Assembly: GCA_030065155.1 (NCBI GenBank) | Contig: JASJDI010000031.1 | Span: 1 to 32,214, forward strand | Length of the DNA: 32,214 nt | Reading direction: 5' to 3' | Source of the DNA: Xenococcaceae cyanobacterium MO_188.B29 | Lineage (GTDB): Bacteria > Cyanobacteriota > Cyanobacteriia > Cyanobacteriales > Xenococcaceae | Part shown: piece after piece, positions 18,594-26,488 of the stretch | How the letters are laid out: the number at the start of each line of letters is the position of its first letter | How positions within the stretch are numbered: the first letter of the stretch is position 1 | Translations under genes and position numbers: made by a program | The notes under the pieces: model-generated | Told to the model about the DNA's origin: nothing | The model's input: the letters and a program-made list of their open reading frames with translations, nothing else | The model's database searches: none

Positions 18594-19259
18594 ATGAAAA
18601 AAGTCAGCAAGACAGTTATCTTCACCTCTGATACGGAGGAGCAGAATTTACTCAACAAAGTAGAGCAAGAACTTGCCCATCGGAAATATAATAGCTTCAG
18701 TATTTTGTGTAAAAAAGCTCTACAAGCCTTTTTGTCAGAACCCGAATCTTCATCTACTACTAATGCTCAGCTTGAACAAACCTTAGCTCAATTGCAGTTA
18801 CAGCTAAATGAAATTAAGCAAGCTCTAGAAAGTCCTAATGAGCAAAAGTTAGACAATCAGTTGACACAAATTACCCAGCAAGTCGAACAAGTAGATGCTA
18901 AAACCGATCGAACAATGAGGGAACTGCAACAACAAATGACCGAATTGAAGCAGGTACTATCAACAGCAAATAATGCAGAGCAAGAATCGCAAATTAATAA
19001 TTGGCTCGATCGATCTGAGCAGGCAAATCATAACTTCGATCGACAACTGCAACAATTGCAACAGCAGATTACCCATTTGACACAAACGGTTTCTAACTGG
19101 GAAACAAAGCAACTATCTCCTGTAAAACAGTCTTCTGGGTCGGTAAATACTGAGATCGATGGAAACGAAGAGTTAACTGAATCAGAAACAAATAATGTAA
19201 CACCTGCTCAATCTGAGGAGTTGTTAATGCATCTCAAGCCTTTATTAGATGATTTCTAA
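18594..19259 (+). CDS. Probable ribbon-helix-helix / coiled-coil partner of the ParM-like ATPase
   Basis: I do not recognise a named family. Residues 1-48 fit a strand-helix-helix pattern (KKVSKTVIFTSD strand, EEQNLLNKVEQELAHRKY helix, NSFSILCKKALQAFLSE helix), which resembles the ribbon-helix-helix DNA-binding fold of ParR/CopG proteins. From about 58 to 175 the protein is Gln- and Glu-rich with heptad hydrophobics (LEQTLAQLQLQLNEIKQAL and similar), so it should form a long coiled coil. A short tail ends in LLMHLKPLLDDF, which could be the acidic/hydrophobic peptide that contacts the filament end, as the ParR C-terminus does. Position directly after the ParM-like gene supports an adaptor role. 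The assignment is inference from fold pattern and context. Confidence 0.65.
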   Translation: MKKVSKTVIFTSDTEEQNLLNKVEQELAHRKYNSFSILCKKALQAFLSEPESSSTTNAQLEQTLAQLQLQLNEIKQALESPNEQKLDNQLTQITQQVEQVDAKTDRTMRELQQQMTELKQVLSTANNAEQESQINNWLDRSEQANHNFDRQLQQLQQQITHLTQTVSNWETKQLSPVKQSSGSVNTEIDGNEELTESETNNVTPAQSEELLMHLKPLLDDF

Positions 19260-19322
19260 TTACTAAATCCGATTAGCGAAAATATCTATTAGTTAGTTTA
19301 GCTTTAAACCCTTCTAACTTCT

Positions 19323-19350
19323 GTACAGACGTTCCATGGAACGTCCCTAC
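19323..19350. repeat. Palindromic repeat, TAGGGGC-family variant
   Basis: A perfect 18-base core (GACGTTCCATGGAACGTC, 19328-19345) sits inside imperfect arms GTACA and CCTAC. It corresponds to the other palindromes at 2820 and 28650 in arm sequence (GTAGGGACG type), with a different centre. Confidence 0.7.
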
Positions 19351-19447
19351 TTCTAATCACCATTCTTTTAGCTCAATTTGACTTTAGCTCTCTTTTTTTA
19401 GATAAAATTACATTAGTATTGCTCTGTAATTTCCCGACTGAAGTGCA

Positions 19448-20384
19448 ATGAGTTCGGACACTTCTCTAGACAAGAATTCGGAAACTCCTTCAGATCAAGA
19501 TAAAAAGAATGATTCCTCTTTAGATAAGCTGACAAAAGATCTGGATAGCTTTCAGAAATTAACTAAGACTCTTAGAAGTTTTCTTGATTGGTTAGCGGAA
19601 TTAATTGTAACTAAGAATTGGGTTTCCTTATTACTGGTAGTTGATGCTTTCTTTTTGTTCTTCTTTTTCCCGAAACGAGGGGTTATTTCAGGCTTTTTCA
19701 AAGAATTACCTATTTTTGTAGCAGAAGAATATGGTTTAATTTTCTGGCTGATTTTTGCTGGAGTTTTCTTAACTGCCTTGGGAATTGCTGTAAAAACAAT
19801 GCCGAGAGCATCTACACCAATTCTTGATTTTACCGAACGCAAGGCAATTAGAGGGTTAAGAGCTTTTAGTCAAGATGATGCGGAAATATTTGCTCAATTA
19901 CAGCGCGATCAGCTTCGCTGGCACTGCGTGATCGCGATTTGCGAGAATGTCTAGAATCTATTAAGAGCGATCGATTTCGCTTGGGGATTCTGATGGGGAA
20001 ATCTGGCTGTGGGAAAACTTCTTTTTTACAAGCTGGAATTATACCCCAAATAACTAAATCAGAAAGTAATCATCGAGGGGTTTATATTCGTTTCGATAAT
20101 CGCAATCCCTTGGAAACAATTGGTAAGACTTTAGTTGATGATTTAAACTTACCCGACGCACCAAATAATAATCCTAATTTCTTACAGGCTCTTACTTCGG
20201 GCAAAACAGATAATAATCTGAAGAAGCCACCAAAATTCTGCAAGTGATAGCCACAGCAGAAGAAATAAAATTTGACGAAAGTTTTGTACAGCAACTAACG
20301 GCAAACGAACTAGCTAGTAGAGAAGATGGTTTAATTTCTCCTGTAGATTTACAAGTATTAGCTTGGACAATTGAAGGACAATAG
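19448..20384 (+). pseudogene. Broken membrane-anchored STAND-like P-loop ATPase gene
   Basis: Three reading frames in succession encode parts of one protein. Frame A (19448 onward) gives a charged, disordered start and two membrane helices (about 57-74 and 96-115), then RGLRAFSQDDAEIFAQLQRD. Frame B (from 19939) continues LRECLESIKSDRFRLGILMG and the Walker A GKSGCGKTSF. Frame C (from about 20217, stop 20382-20384) gives FDESFVQQLTANELASREDG and LISPVDLQVLAWTIEGQ, a late segment of such ATPases. Frame A passes to B across a 29-base insertion. B to C needs another shift near 20211-20220, and the Walker B region appears to be missing between them. The 3' end stops at a repeat element. In its intact form this would have been a membrane-tethered NTPase sensor, like the caspase-STAND protein in this window. 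Confidence 0.8.
19904..19938. mobile_element. 29-nt palindromic mini-insertion in the ATPase pseudogene
   Basis: Bases 19910-19938 interrupt an otherwise continuous frame. CGCGAT occurs at both edges (19904-19909 and 19933-19938), like a target duplication, and CGCGATCA / TGATCGCG form an inverted repeat (19904-19911 and 19929-19936) around a GC-rich centre. Removing 29 bases joins GlnArgAsp to LeuArgGluCys in frame. The ends resemble half a HIP1 site. Small dispersed repeats of similar size are known in Nostoc genomes. Confidence 0.7.
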
Positions 20385-20491
20385 GAACCGCGCCCTAACG
20401 AGGGGCTGTTACCTGGGGTTTCCCCAAGTATTTATAAGCCCCGTCCAGACTTGCTTCGCGAAGTCTGAGAGTGCGGTCGCGCATTCTGTTC
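20385..20491. repeat. About 107-bp GC-rich repeat element at the 3' end of fdhA
   Basis: The element lies between the truncated ATPase pseudogene and the fdhA stop, ending 3 bases before that stop. It begins GAACCGCG and ends with CGCG...GTTC, and contains the hairpins CTGGGGTTTCCCCAAG (near 20413-20428) and CAGACTT...AAGTCTG (20446-20467). The GGGGTTTCCCC core matches the 90-bp element at 13629. It may act as a transcription barrier after fdhA, but no T-run follows. Confidence 0.6.
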
Positions 20492-20494
20492 AAA

Positions 20495-23164
20495 TTAAGA
20501 TTTATTTGGCTGGAGGCGGACAGCAACAGCTTTATACTGAGGACATTTCGATTTAGGATCGAGATGAGGACCAGTAATACGGTTGGTGTGGGTTTCTGGG
20601 TAGTGGAAAGAGAGAAACAAGGTATTAGGAGCGATACGCCGTGAATGCTTCGCTTTGACTGTAGTACTTCCCCAACGGCTTTCGAGATTGACTGGCTCTC
20701 CATCGGCAATGTGTTCTCGATTGGCATCGGCTGGATGAATTTCGAGAACATCTTCAGTAACTAATTCTTGGTTAGGTGTACGACGGGTCATAGTACCGAC
20801 ATTATAATGTTCCAACAGCCGACCGGTAATTAAGAGGAAGGGGTATCCTGCTACCCCATGTTCTGGACTGGGGATGTAGTCAATAGTCACCAATTGTCCT
20901 TTACCTCGGATAAAATGTTCAGCATGGACTGTCACTGTCCCTGGATGATCGCTAGAAGGGCAGGGCCACTGTAAACCATCGCCTTTAAGACGAGTATAAC
21001 TTACGCCACCGAAGAAATTAGGTGCAACTTGAGCAATTTCATCCATTACCTCTCCAGGATTCTGATAATTCCAATTAGCTCCTATTTTCACAGCCACATC
21101 ACGAATGGCTTCCCAATCAGGTCGCGCTTCCCCTGGGGGTGGAACAGCAGGTCGGACGTGCTGGATGCGCCGTTCACCATTGGTAAATGTCCCTTCCTGT
21201 TCTAAAGCAGCAGCAGCAGGTAAAATGACATGGGCATATTGACAAGTTTCAGAGAAGAATAACTCCTGAACGACCAAGAAATCTAGATTCGAGAGTGCTT
21301 CCCTGACGTGAGTTTCATTATTGTCGCTCTGAACCACATCTTCCCCCTGAATCCAGAGGGCATGAATGTCACCCCTTGCAGCAGCGTCAATCATTTCGGG
21401 AATGGTTAGCCCTGGTTCTTCTGGTGGTACTCCTCCCCAAAGGGATTCTAAACGCTGACGCAGTTCTGGGTTATTTAACGGCTGATATCCCGTAATTAGG
21501 TTGGGCATACCCCCCATATCGGCATTGCCCTGGACATTATTTTGTCCTCGCAAGGGTAACATTCCTGCACCTTCTCTGCCAATGCTGCCAGTGAGCATTC
21601 CCAGGTTACACAGGGTCATGACAGAGGCAGTTCCTTGGGTAAGTTCGGATAACCCAAGACCATGGACAAACAGGGTTTGACCATAACTGCCGATTAAACG
21701 AGCAGCTTCACAGATTAGGTTAGTTTCAACAGTGGTAATGCTGGCAATTTCCTCAAGAGAAAGGTTATTAAGAAAAGTACAGAATTCCTCAAAACCTTCC
21801 ACTCGCTCGTTAAGATAATCGCGATCGATTAAGTCTTCTGCAATTAAGACTTTTGCCAAGGCGTTAAATAGGGGAACGTTGGTACCAGGGAGAAGTTGTA
21901 GATGTATATCTGCGTATTCTGCCAATTCAATTCGACGCGGATCGATAACCACTAGACGCGCACCATTTAGCACTGCTTGCTTAATTCTGGCTCCTACTAC
22001 GGGGTGTGCTTCAGTGGGATTTGCTCCAGCAATAACGATACACTTCGCTTTCTCAATATCTACGTAAGATGCAGAAGCTGCTCCAGCACCAGTAACCGTC
22101 CTGAGTCCTAAAGCTGTAGAAGAATGACATACCCGCGCACAGCAATCTACATTATTAGTTTTAATTAAACTGCGGAATAATTTTTGCAATAAGTAGGCTG
22201 CTTCGTTAGTGGAACGGGAGGAGGAAAAAGCCCCAAGGGCATCAGCACCATAATCTGCCTTAATTGTTAGTAGTTTTTCGGCAATTAAATCTAAAGCTTC
22301 ATCCCAAGATATGGGCTGAAATTCCTCTCCTACCCGTTTCAGAGGTTGGGTGAGGCGATCGCTGGAATGATGATAAGAGTGAGCATAGCGTCCTTTAACG
22401 CAGAGATGTCCCTGATTGACTACGGCATCTTCTACTGGGTTGATCCGCAGTACTTTTCCTTGGGCGGATTCTACTTCGAGGCGACAGCCCACACCGCAGT
22501 AACCGCATACTGTCTCGGTAACAGAGTCAGCTGGGGTAAGATTAAGGCGATCGCGATCGGTAATTGCTCCTGTAGGACATAGATCCACACAAGCACCGCA
22601 AGCTACACAAGGGCTATCGGCAAAACTTTCTTCGGCACCGAAGACCAGACGACTTTCTGAACCCCGACCAGAAATACCATAAACGAACTGCCCCTGGATT
22701 TGTTCGCAAGCATTTAAACACAGCCGACAGGTGATACAAGTATCAGGATTAAAACTGAGGTAGGGATGGCTGTTATCTACCTTAACAGCTTGAGAGTCGG
22801 AGATAGGTTTTAACTGATAATCTTGAAGCAACCCAGTAAACTTGGTTTCTTTGCCATTACCTTGAAAAACTGGTTGCTCATCATCTAGGTAAAGGGAGAG
22901 AATATCCCGCCGCAACGCCTCCAGTTTGGGTGTATGAGTTTGAATTTCCATTCCTGCTTGAATAGGGGTGTGACAAGCACCCACGGGAAGGCTTTTCTGG
23001 TTACTTTCTACCAAGCACATGCGACATCCCCCTTCAGGATGCATTCCCTCGCTGTAACAGAGGGTAGGAATTTCAATACCTAGGCGTTTTGCTGCTTGGA
23101 GAATGGTTTCACCGTCTTGAATGTTAACAATCTGTCCGTTAATCTTTGCCTGCTGTGAATTCAT
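20495..23164 (-). CDS. fdhA: NAD-linked formate dehydrogenase, catalytic (alpha) subunit
   Basis: This molybdenum- or tungsten-bis-MGD enzyme oxidises formate to CO2 and passes electrons to FdhB. Domains in its 889 residues: [2Fe-2S] ferredoxin with Cys36, 47, 50 and 64; two [4Fe-4S] sites CxxCxxCxxxC at 143-153 and 186-196; the metal-site [4Fe-4S] at Cys220, 223, 227 and 255; then the molybdopterin domains. Cys346-His347 in CARVCHS fits the metal ligand and active-site His of formate dehydrogenases, and no selenocysteine is needed. A C-terminal MGD-binding domain follows (LLITGRLLEHYNVGTMTRR). The His-Cys3 cluster of the NuoG-like N-terminus seems absent: the expected region (about 88-115) has no cysteines. 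A strong Shine-Dalgarno overlaps the fdhB stop, so the two are translated together. The maturation gene fdhD is not in the window. Confidence 0.9.
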   Translation of the reverse strand: MNSQQAKINGQIVNIQDGETILQAAKRLGIEIPTLCYSEGMHPEGGCRMCLVESNQKSLPVGACHTPIQAGMEIQTHTPKLEALRRDILSLYLDDEQPVFQGNGKETKFTGLLQDYQLKPISDSQAVKVDNSHPYLSFNPDTCITCRLCLNACEQIQGQFVYGISGRGSESRLVFGAEESFADSPCVACGACVDLCPTGAITDRDRLNLTPADSVTETVCGYCGVGCRLEVESAQGKVLRINPVEDAVVNQGHLCVKGRYAHSYHHSSDRLTQPLKRVGEEFQPISWDEALDLIAEKLLTIKADYGADALGAFSSSRSTNEAAYLLQKLFRSLIKTNNVDCCARVCHSSTALGLRTVTGAGAASASYVDIEKAKCIVIAGANPTEAHPVVGARIKQAVLNGARLVVIDPRRIELAEYADIHLQLLPGTNVPLFNALAKVLIAEDLIDRDYLNERVEGFEEFCTFLNNLSLEEIASITTVETNLICEAARLIGSYGQTLFVHGLGLSELTQGTASVMTLCNLGMLTGSIGREGAGMLPLRGQNNVQGNADMGGMPNLITGYQPLNNPELRQRLESLWGGVPPEEPGLTIPEMIDAAARGDIHALWIQGEDVVQSDNNETHVREALSNLDFLVVQELFFSETCQYAHVILPAAAALEQEGTFTNGERRIQHVRPAVPPPGEARPDWEAIRDVAVKIGANWNYQNPGEVMDEIAQVAPNFFGGVSYTRLKGDGLQWPCPSSDHPGTVTVHAEHFIRGKGQLVTIDYIPSPEHGVAGYPFLLITGRLLEHYNVGTMTRRTPNQELVTEDVLEIHPADANREHIADGEPVNLESRWGSTTVKAKHSRRIAPNTLFLSFHYPETHTNRITGPHLDPKSKCPQYKAVAVRLQPNKS

Positions 23165-23167
23165 TGC

Positions 23168-23178
23168 CCTCCTCCTTA
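23168..23178 (-). promoter_or_regulatory. Strong ribosome binding site of fdhA overlapping the fdhB stop
   Basis: On the minus strand TAAGGAGGAGG places the fdhB stop codon TAA directly in front of GGAGGAGG, 4-6 bases before the fdhA ATG. This fixes the fdhA start and points to translational coupling of the two subunits. Confidence 0.85.
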
Positions 23179-24816
23179 CTGAAAAATGCGATCGCCGAAA
23201 TATTGAATCATCTGCCTCATCGCCTCTGGCATATACTGTCCAAAAGCACAGAGGCTTCCTTGTTCCATTACCTCAAAGAGTCGTTCCAATTGCGATCGGC
23301 ATTCTGGTTGATGAATTCGATCGCGTACTAAATGCCAAGCCTTTTGGGAACCCAAACTACACGGAACGCACTTACCACAGGATTCATCCCTCATAAATTT
23401 GAGCCAATGTTCCAATAGGACGCGATAATCTGTACCTTCTGGTAGTGCCACTAAGCTACCATGTCCTAACTCGATACCTTGTTGAGCCATTAGTTCATAG
23501 CAGATCGGCACATCCCACTGTTCTGGCAGTAGTAGGCTTCCCATGGGACCTCCTAGTATTACTGCTTCTAGAGGTTTACCATTGGCACTTCCCCCTGCCT
23601 CTTCAATTAATTCTCGCAGGGTAGTACCAAACTCCACTTCCACAATACCAGGACGAGCGAAACCATGATTCAAACACATGGCTTTAGTCCCAGAACTATC
23701 TCTTGTTCCCAAAGCAGAGTAAGCTTCAGCACCTTTGTCCAGAATAGGAGCAATATTGACTAGAGTTTCTACATTATCAACTACGGTAGGTTTGCCATAT
23801 AGTCCCTCTTGGGTAGGATAAGGAGGACGAATTTGTACTTCTCCTCGTAATCCTTCAATGGCATTGAGCATGGCAGTTTCTTCGCCACAAACATAGCTGC
23901 CCATACCTGGAAAAATGGAGATTTCAAAGGGGAAAGTCGCCTCAGAACCCAAAATACCAGCAGCACGAGCTTGGTCGATCGCTTCTTGCATCCGAGTAAT
24001 AGCTTTGGGGTATTCGGAACGAATAAACACGATTCCCTGACTGGCACCTACGGCATAAGCACATAACAGCATTCCTTCAATGATCCCGTGAGGATCATTT
24101 TCCATTAGTACCCGATCGATAAAAGAGCCTGGATCTCCTTCGTCACCATTAGCAATTACATAGCGTGGTTCTTCTTTAGCTTCAGCACAGCTTCGCCATT
24201 TTTGACCAGTAGGAAAACCTGCGCCACCGCGCCCCCTTTCCCCAGAGCGTTCTAGAGTTGATAATATATCTTCTGGATTGCCTTCGAGGGCTTTAAACCA
24301 TGCAGAATAAGCTCCTGCCGAACGCGCCTTTTCTAACTGGGAATAGTCATCCCCTGCTCGACGAGTAACAATGGGTTCTGGGGCAAGACAGCGCACAGAA
24401 AGCTGAGGTGGTTCTACTGTTGCTTCTAGCTGTCCATCTGCTAAAGCTTGGGCTTGTTTGTCAAAGAGCAACCGTTCCTGAGCATCCAATACGGCTGGTG
24501 AGCGATCGCAATATCCCAGACAGTAAGCTGCTTTACACTTTGAGCTTTTTTGCAGTTGCTCATATAATTGATCTGCACCAGCTAAGATGCAGGATGTTCC
24601 CTGACAGACTCGTATCGAATCCTTGCTGTCGTGGAGATCGGCATAATAGGAGACTGCTCCTCTCACTGTTGCTTCTGGTAGTTTTACCTGCTGTGCCAAC
24701 ACTTTGACATCCGATGTTTCCACTGGACTTTCCTTGGAACGGAGATAGTCACGAATTTGCAACAGAGGCGAAGTTTCGCCGTTGTGAGTTTCCCAGTAGC
24801 GTCTAAGGGTTTTCAT
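23176..24816 (-). CDS. fdhB: NAD-linked formate dehydrogenase, diaphorase (beta) subunit, NuoE-NuoF fusion
   Basis: This subunit takes electrons from FdhA and reduces NAD at an FMN site. The 546 residues fuse two complex-I-like parts. A NuoE-like [2Fe-2S] thioredoxin fold occupies 1-115 with Cys71, 76, 99 and 103. A NuoF-like domain follows with the glycine-rich FMN/NADH segment GRGGAGFPTGQKW (195-207), ANGDEGDPG (222-230), and the terminal [4Fe-4S] site at Cys480, 483, 486 and 523. The NuoE-NuoF fusion could also occur in a hydrogenase diaphorase, but the partner just downstream is a formate-dehydrogenase-type catalytic subunit, not HoxU/Y/H. The gap to fdhA is 11 bases. The upstream MFS gene is 78 bases away on the same strand. 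The Shine-Dalgarno before the ATG is weak. Confidence 0.9.
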   Translation of the reverse strand: MKTLRRYWETHNGETSPLLQIRDYLRSKESPVETSDVKVLAQQVKLPEATVRGAVSYYADLHDSKDSIRVCQGTSCILAGADQLYEQLQKSSKCKAAYCLGYCDRSPAVLDAQERLLFDKQAQALADGQLEATVEPPQLSVRCLAPEPIVTRRAGDDYSQLEKARSAGAYSAWFKALEGNPEDILSTLERSGERGRGGAGFPTGQKWRSCAEAKEEPRYVIANGDEGDPGSFIDRVLMENDPHGIIEGMLLCAYAVGASQGIVFIRSEYPKAITRMQEAIDQARAAGILGSEATFPFEISIFPGMGSYVCGEETAMLNAIEGLRGEVQIRPPYPTQEGLYGKPTVVDNVETLVNIAPILDKGAEAYSALGTRDSSGTKAMCLNHGFARPGIVEVEFGTTLRELIEEAGGSANGKPLEAVILGGPMGSLLLPEQWDVPICYELMAQQGIELGHGSLVALPEGTDYRVLLEHWLKFMRDESCGKCVPCSLGSQKAWHLVRDRIHQPECRSQLERLFEVMEQGSLCAFGQYMPEAMRQMIQYFGDRIFQ

Positions 24817-24894
24817 AATCTAAATATCTCAAGCAAATAAACTTCGTTTAGCCATGGTTTCGGCTTATATTGATTCGGTAAATTAAGGCAATTA

Positions 24895-26196
24895 TTAGGC
24901 AAAATGAACCCATGCCCTATGTTTGGGTTTTTTATACTGTCGAGAAAGGATAAATCCAACTACCAAAAGACCAGCAGCAATATACAATGCCCAGACAAAA
25001 CCACCGGTTACTTCTTTTACATAGGAAAAGATGAAAGGACCAAGAACTCCAGCCACGCCCCAAGCTGTCAACATCGTGCCATAGATCCTGCCAATGTTCT
25101 CCGAACCAAAAGAATCAGCAGCAAAGGCAGGCATGGTGGCAAAGCCTCCTCCGTAACAGGCTAAGAGATAGCAGGCAACAACCATGAAAACATAATAATT
25201 ATTTAGATGGGGAACTATTATGTAAAGAACAGCTTGAGACAGAAACATGGTTGAAAAAACCATTTTTCTGCCAATTCCATCGGAGAGCCATGCCCAAAAC
25301 AATCTTCCCAGACCATTAAAAATGGAAGCAATAGCAACCACTAATCCTCCAGCAGCATCAATAGCTATAATAAGTCCCTCTGGTGATAAGCCACTATCAG
25401 CTAAGGGACGGAAAAGTTCTTTACCAATGGGAGAAAGTTGGGAAATTAACCCAATCCCGGCTGTCACATTTAAAAACAGCATTGTCCATTCCAGCCACCA
25501 TTGAGGAGTATGAATGGCTTCTGCAAAAGTAAAGGAATCATCATCAGGAGTAGCATCTGGTTGAGAATTTGATTGAACGGGCAGTTTACAACGAGGGGGA
25601 TTGTCAAAAAACATCGCTGCACCAACGACTAGAACTAAAAAAATAGCACCCCAAACATAAAGGGTGGTCGCTGCTCCCCAGATGGCAATATTAGCTGGAG
25701 CAATTCTCCCCATAAAAAAGGCACCCGCACCAAATCCCATAACAGCCAAACCTGTAACTAAACCTCTCTTGTCTGGGAACCAGCGGATGAGAGTGGCAAT
25801 GGGAGTAACATAACCGAAACCGTTTCCTAAACCTCCCAGTAGCCCATACCCTAGATAGAGAATCAGGATGTTCTCCATCTGTATGCCAACTCCACCAATG
25901 ATGGTTCCTAATCCGAATAGGAGTCCTCCAATGATGGCGACGAACTTAGGGCCTTTTCGATCGACCAGGATACCGCCAAAGGCTGCTGCCAGTCCAATTA
26001 CGCCGATACAGATCATGAAAGTAGCAGAAGTTTGTACTTCATTCCATCCATGGTTTGCTACTAGGTCGTTTTTAAAAACACTCCAGGCATAGATCGTTCC
26101 CAGACACAACTGAATGATAATAGCAGCAACTGCGATCGACCAACGTTTTCTTTCAAAATGCTCTAACAACTTTTGCTCAGTTGGATTGACTTTCAT
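24895..26196 (-). CDS. MFS transporter, oxalate/formate antiporter (OFA) family
   Basis: This is a 433-residue inner-membrane protein with twelve predicted helices in two sets of six, split by a hydrophilic loop (about 205-225). Family marks are IQLCLGTIYAWSVFKNDL in helix 1, the loop-2 motif GGILVDRKGPKFVAI, and WFPDKRGLVTGLAVMGFGAG, all typical of OxlT-like (OFA) carriers that exchange small carboxylates. Substrate cannot be told from the sequence; OFA proteins also move other monocarboxylates. Its place 78 bases before fdhB on the same strand makes formate the best guess. A Shine-Dalgarno-like GAGGAAA precedes the ATG. The 292 bases before it, up to the aldo/keto reductase stop, hold no gene and could contain a separate promoter. 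Confidence 0.88.
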   Translation of the reverse strand: MKVNPTEQKLLEHFERKRWSIAVAAIIIQLCLGTIYAWSVFKNDLVANHGWNEVQTSATFMICIGVIGLAAAFGGILVDRKGPKFVAIIGGLLFGLGTIIGGVGIQMENILILYLGYGLLGGLGNGFGYVTPIATLIRWFPDKRGLVTGLAVMGFGAGAFFMGRIAPANIAIWGAATTLYVWGAIFLVLVVGAAMFFDNPPRCKLPVQSNSQPDATPDDDSFTFAEAIHTPQWWLEWTMLFLNVTAGIGLISQLSPIGKELFRPLADSGLSPEGLIIAIDAAGGLVVAIASIFNGLGRLFWAWLSDGIGRKMVFSTMFLSQAVLYIIVPHLNNYYVFMVVACYLLACYGGGFATMPAFAADSFGSENIGRIYGTMLTAWGVAGVLGPFIFSYVKEVTGGFVWALYIAAGLLVVGFILSRQYKKPKHRAWVHFA

Positions 26197-26488
26197 TGTT
26201 ATTTTTCCTCAGTAGTAGTTAAATTCAAAATTCTGAATTTATCGGGTTTTTGAGTTTTGCTATTGAGACAAATTTCTCAATCCCACGTTCCAGATCGACT
26301 AAACTAACTATTTTTCGAGGTCTTTTCTATCCTTCGTGTTCCCGATCTAAAATTTCAGTTGAGATCGTTAACTGGTTTTTTCAGACCTTGAAGAATTGGA
26401 CCGATCGCGATCGCGCCAGTTTCTCTTTGCACGGCTTTATAGGTATTGTTACCTGTATTTAAGTCAGTAAAAATTAGCAATAGTTATT

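Noticed and set aside
20371-20751. Overlapping open frames on both strands around the fdhA stop
   Set aside because: They run through the repeat element and the out-of-frame fdhA 3' end; they are shadows.
23176-24816. FdhB as a HoxF-type diaphorase of the bidirectional hydrogenase
   Set aside because: No HoxU, HoxY or HoxH partner is present, and the adjacent catalytic subunit has the formate dehydrogenase Cys-His site.
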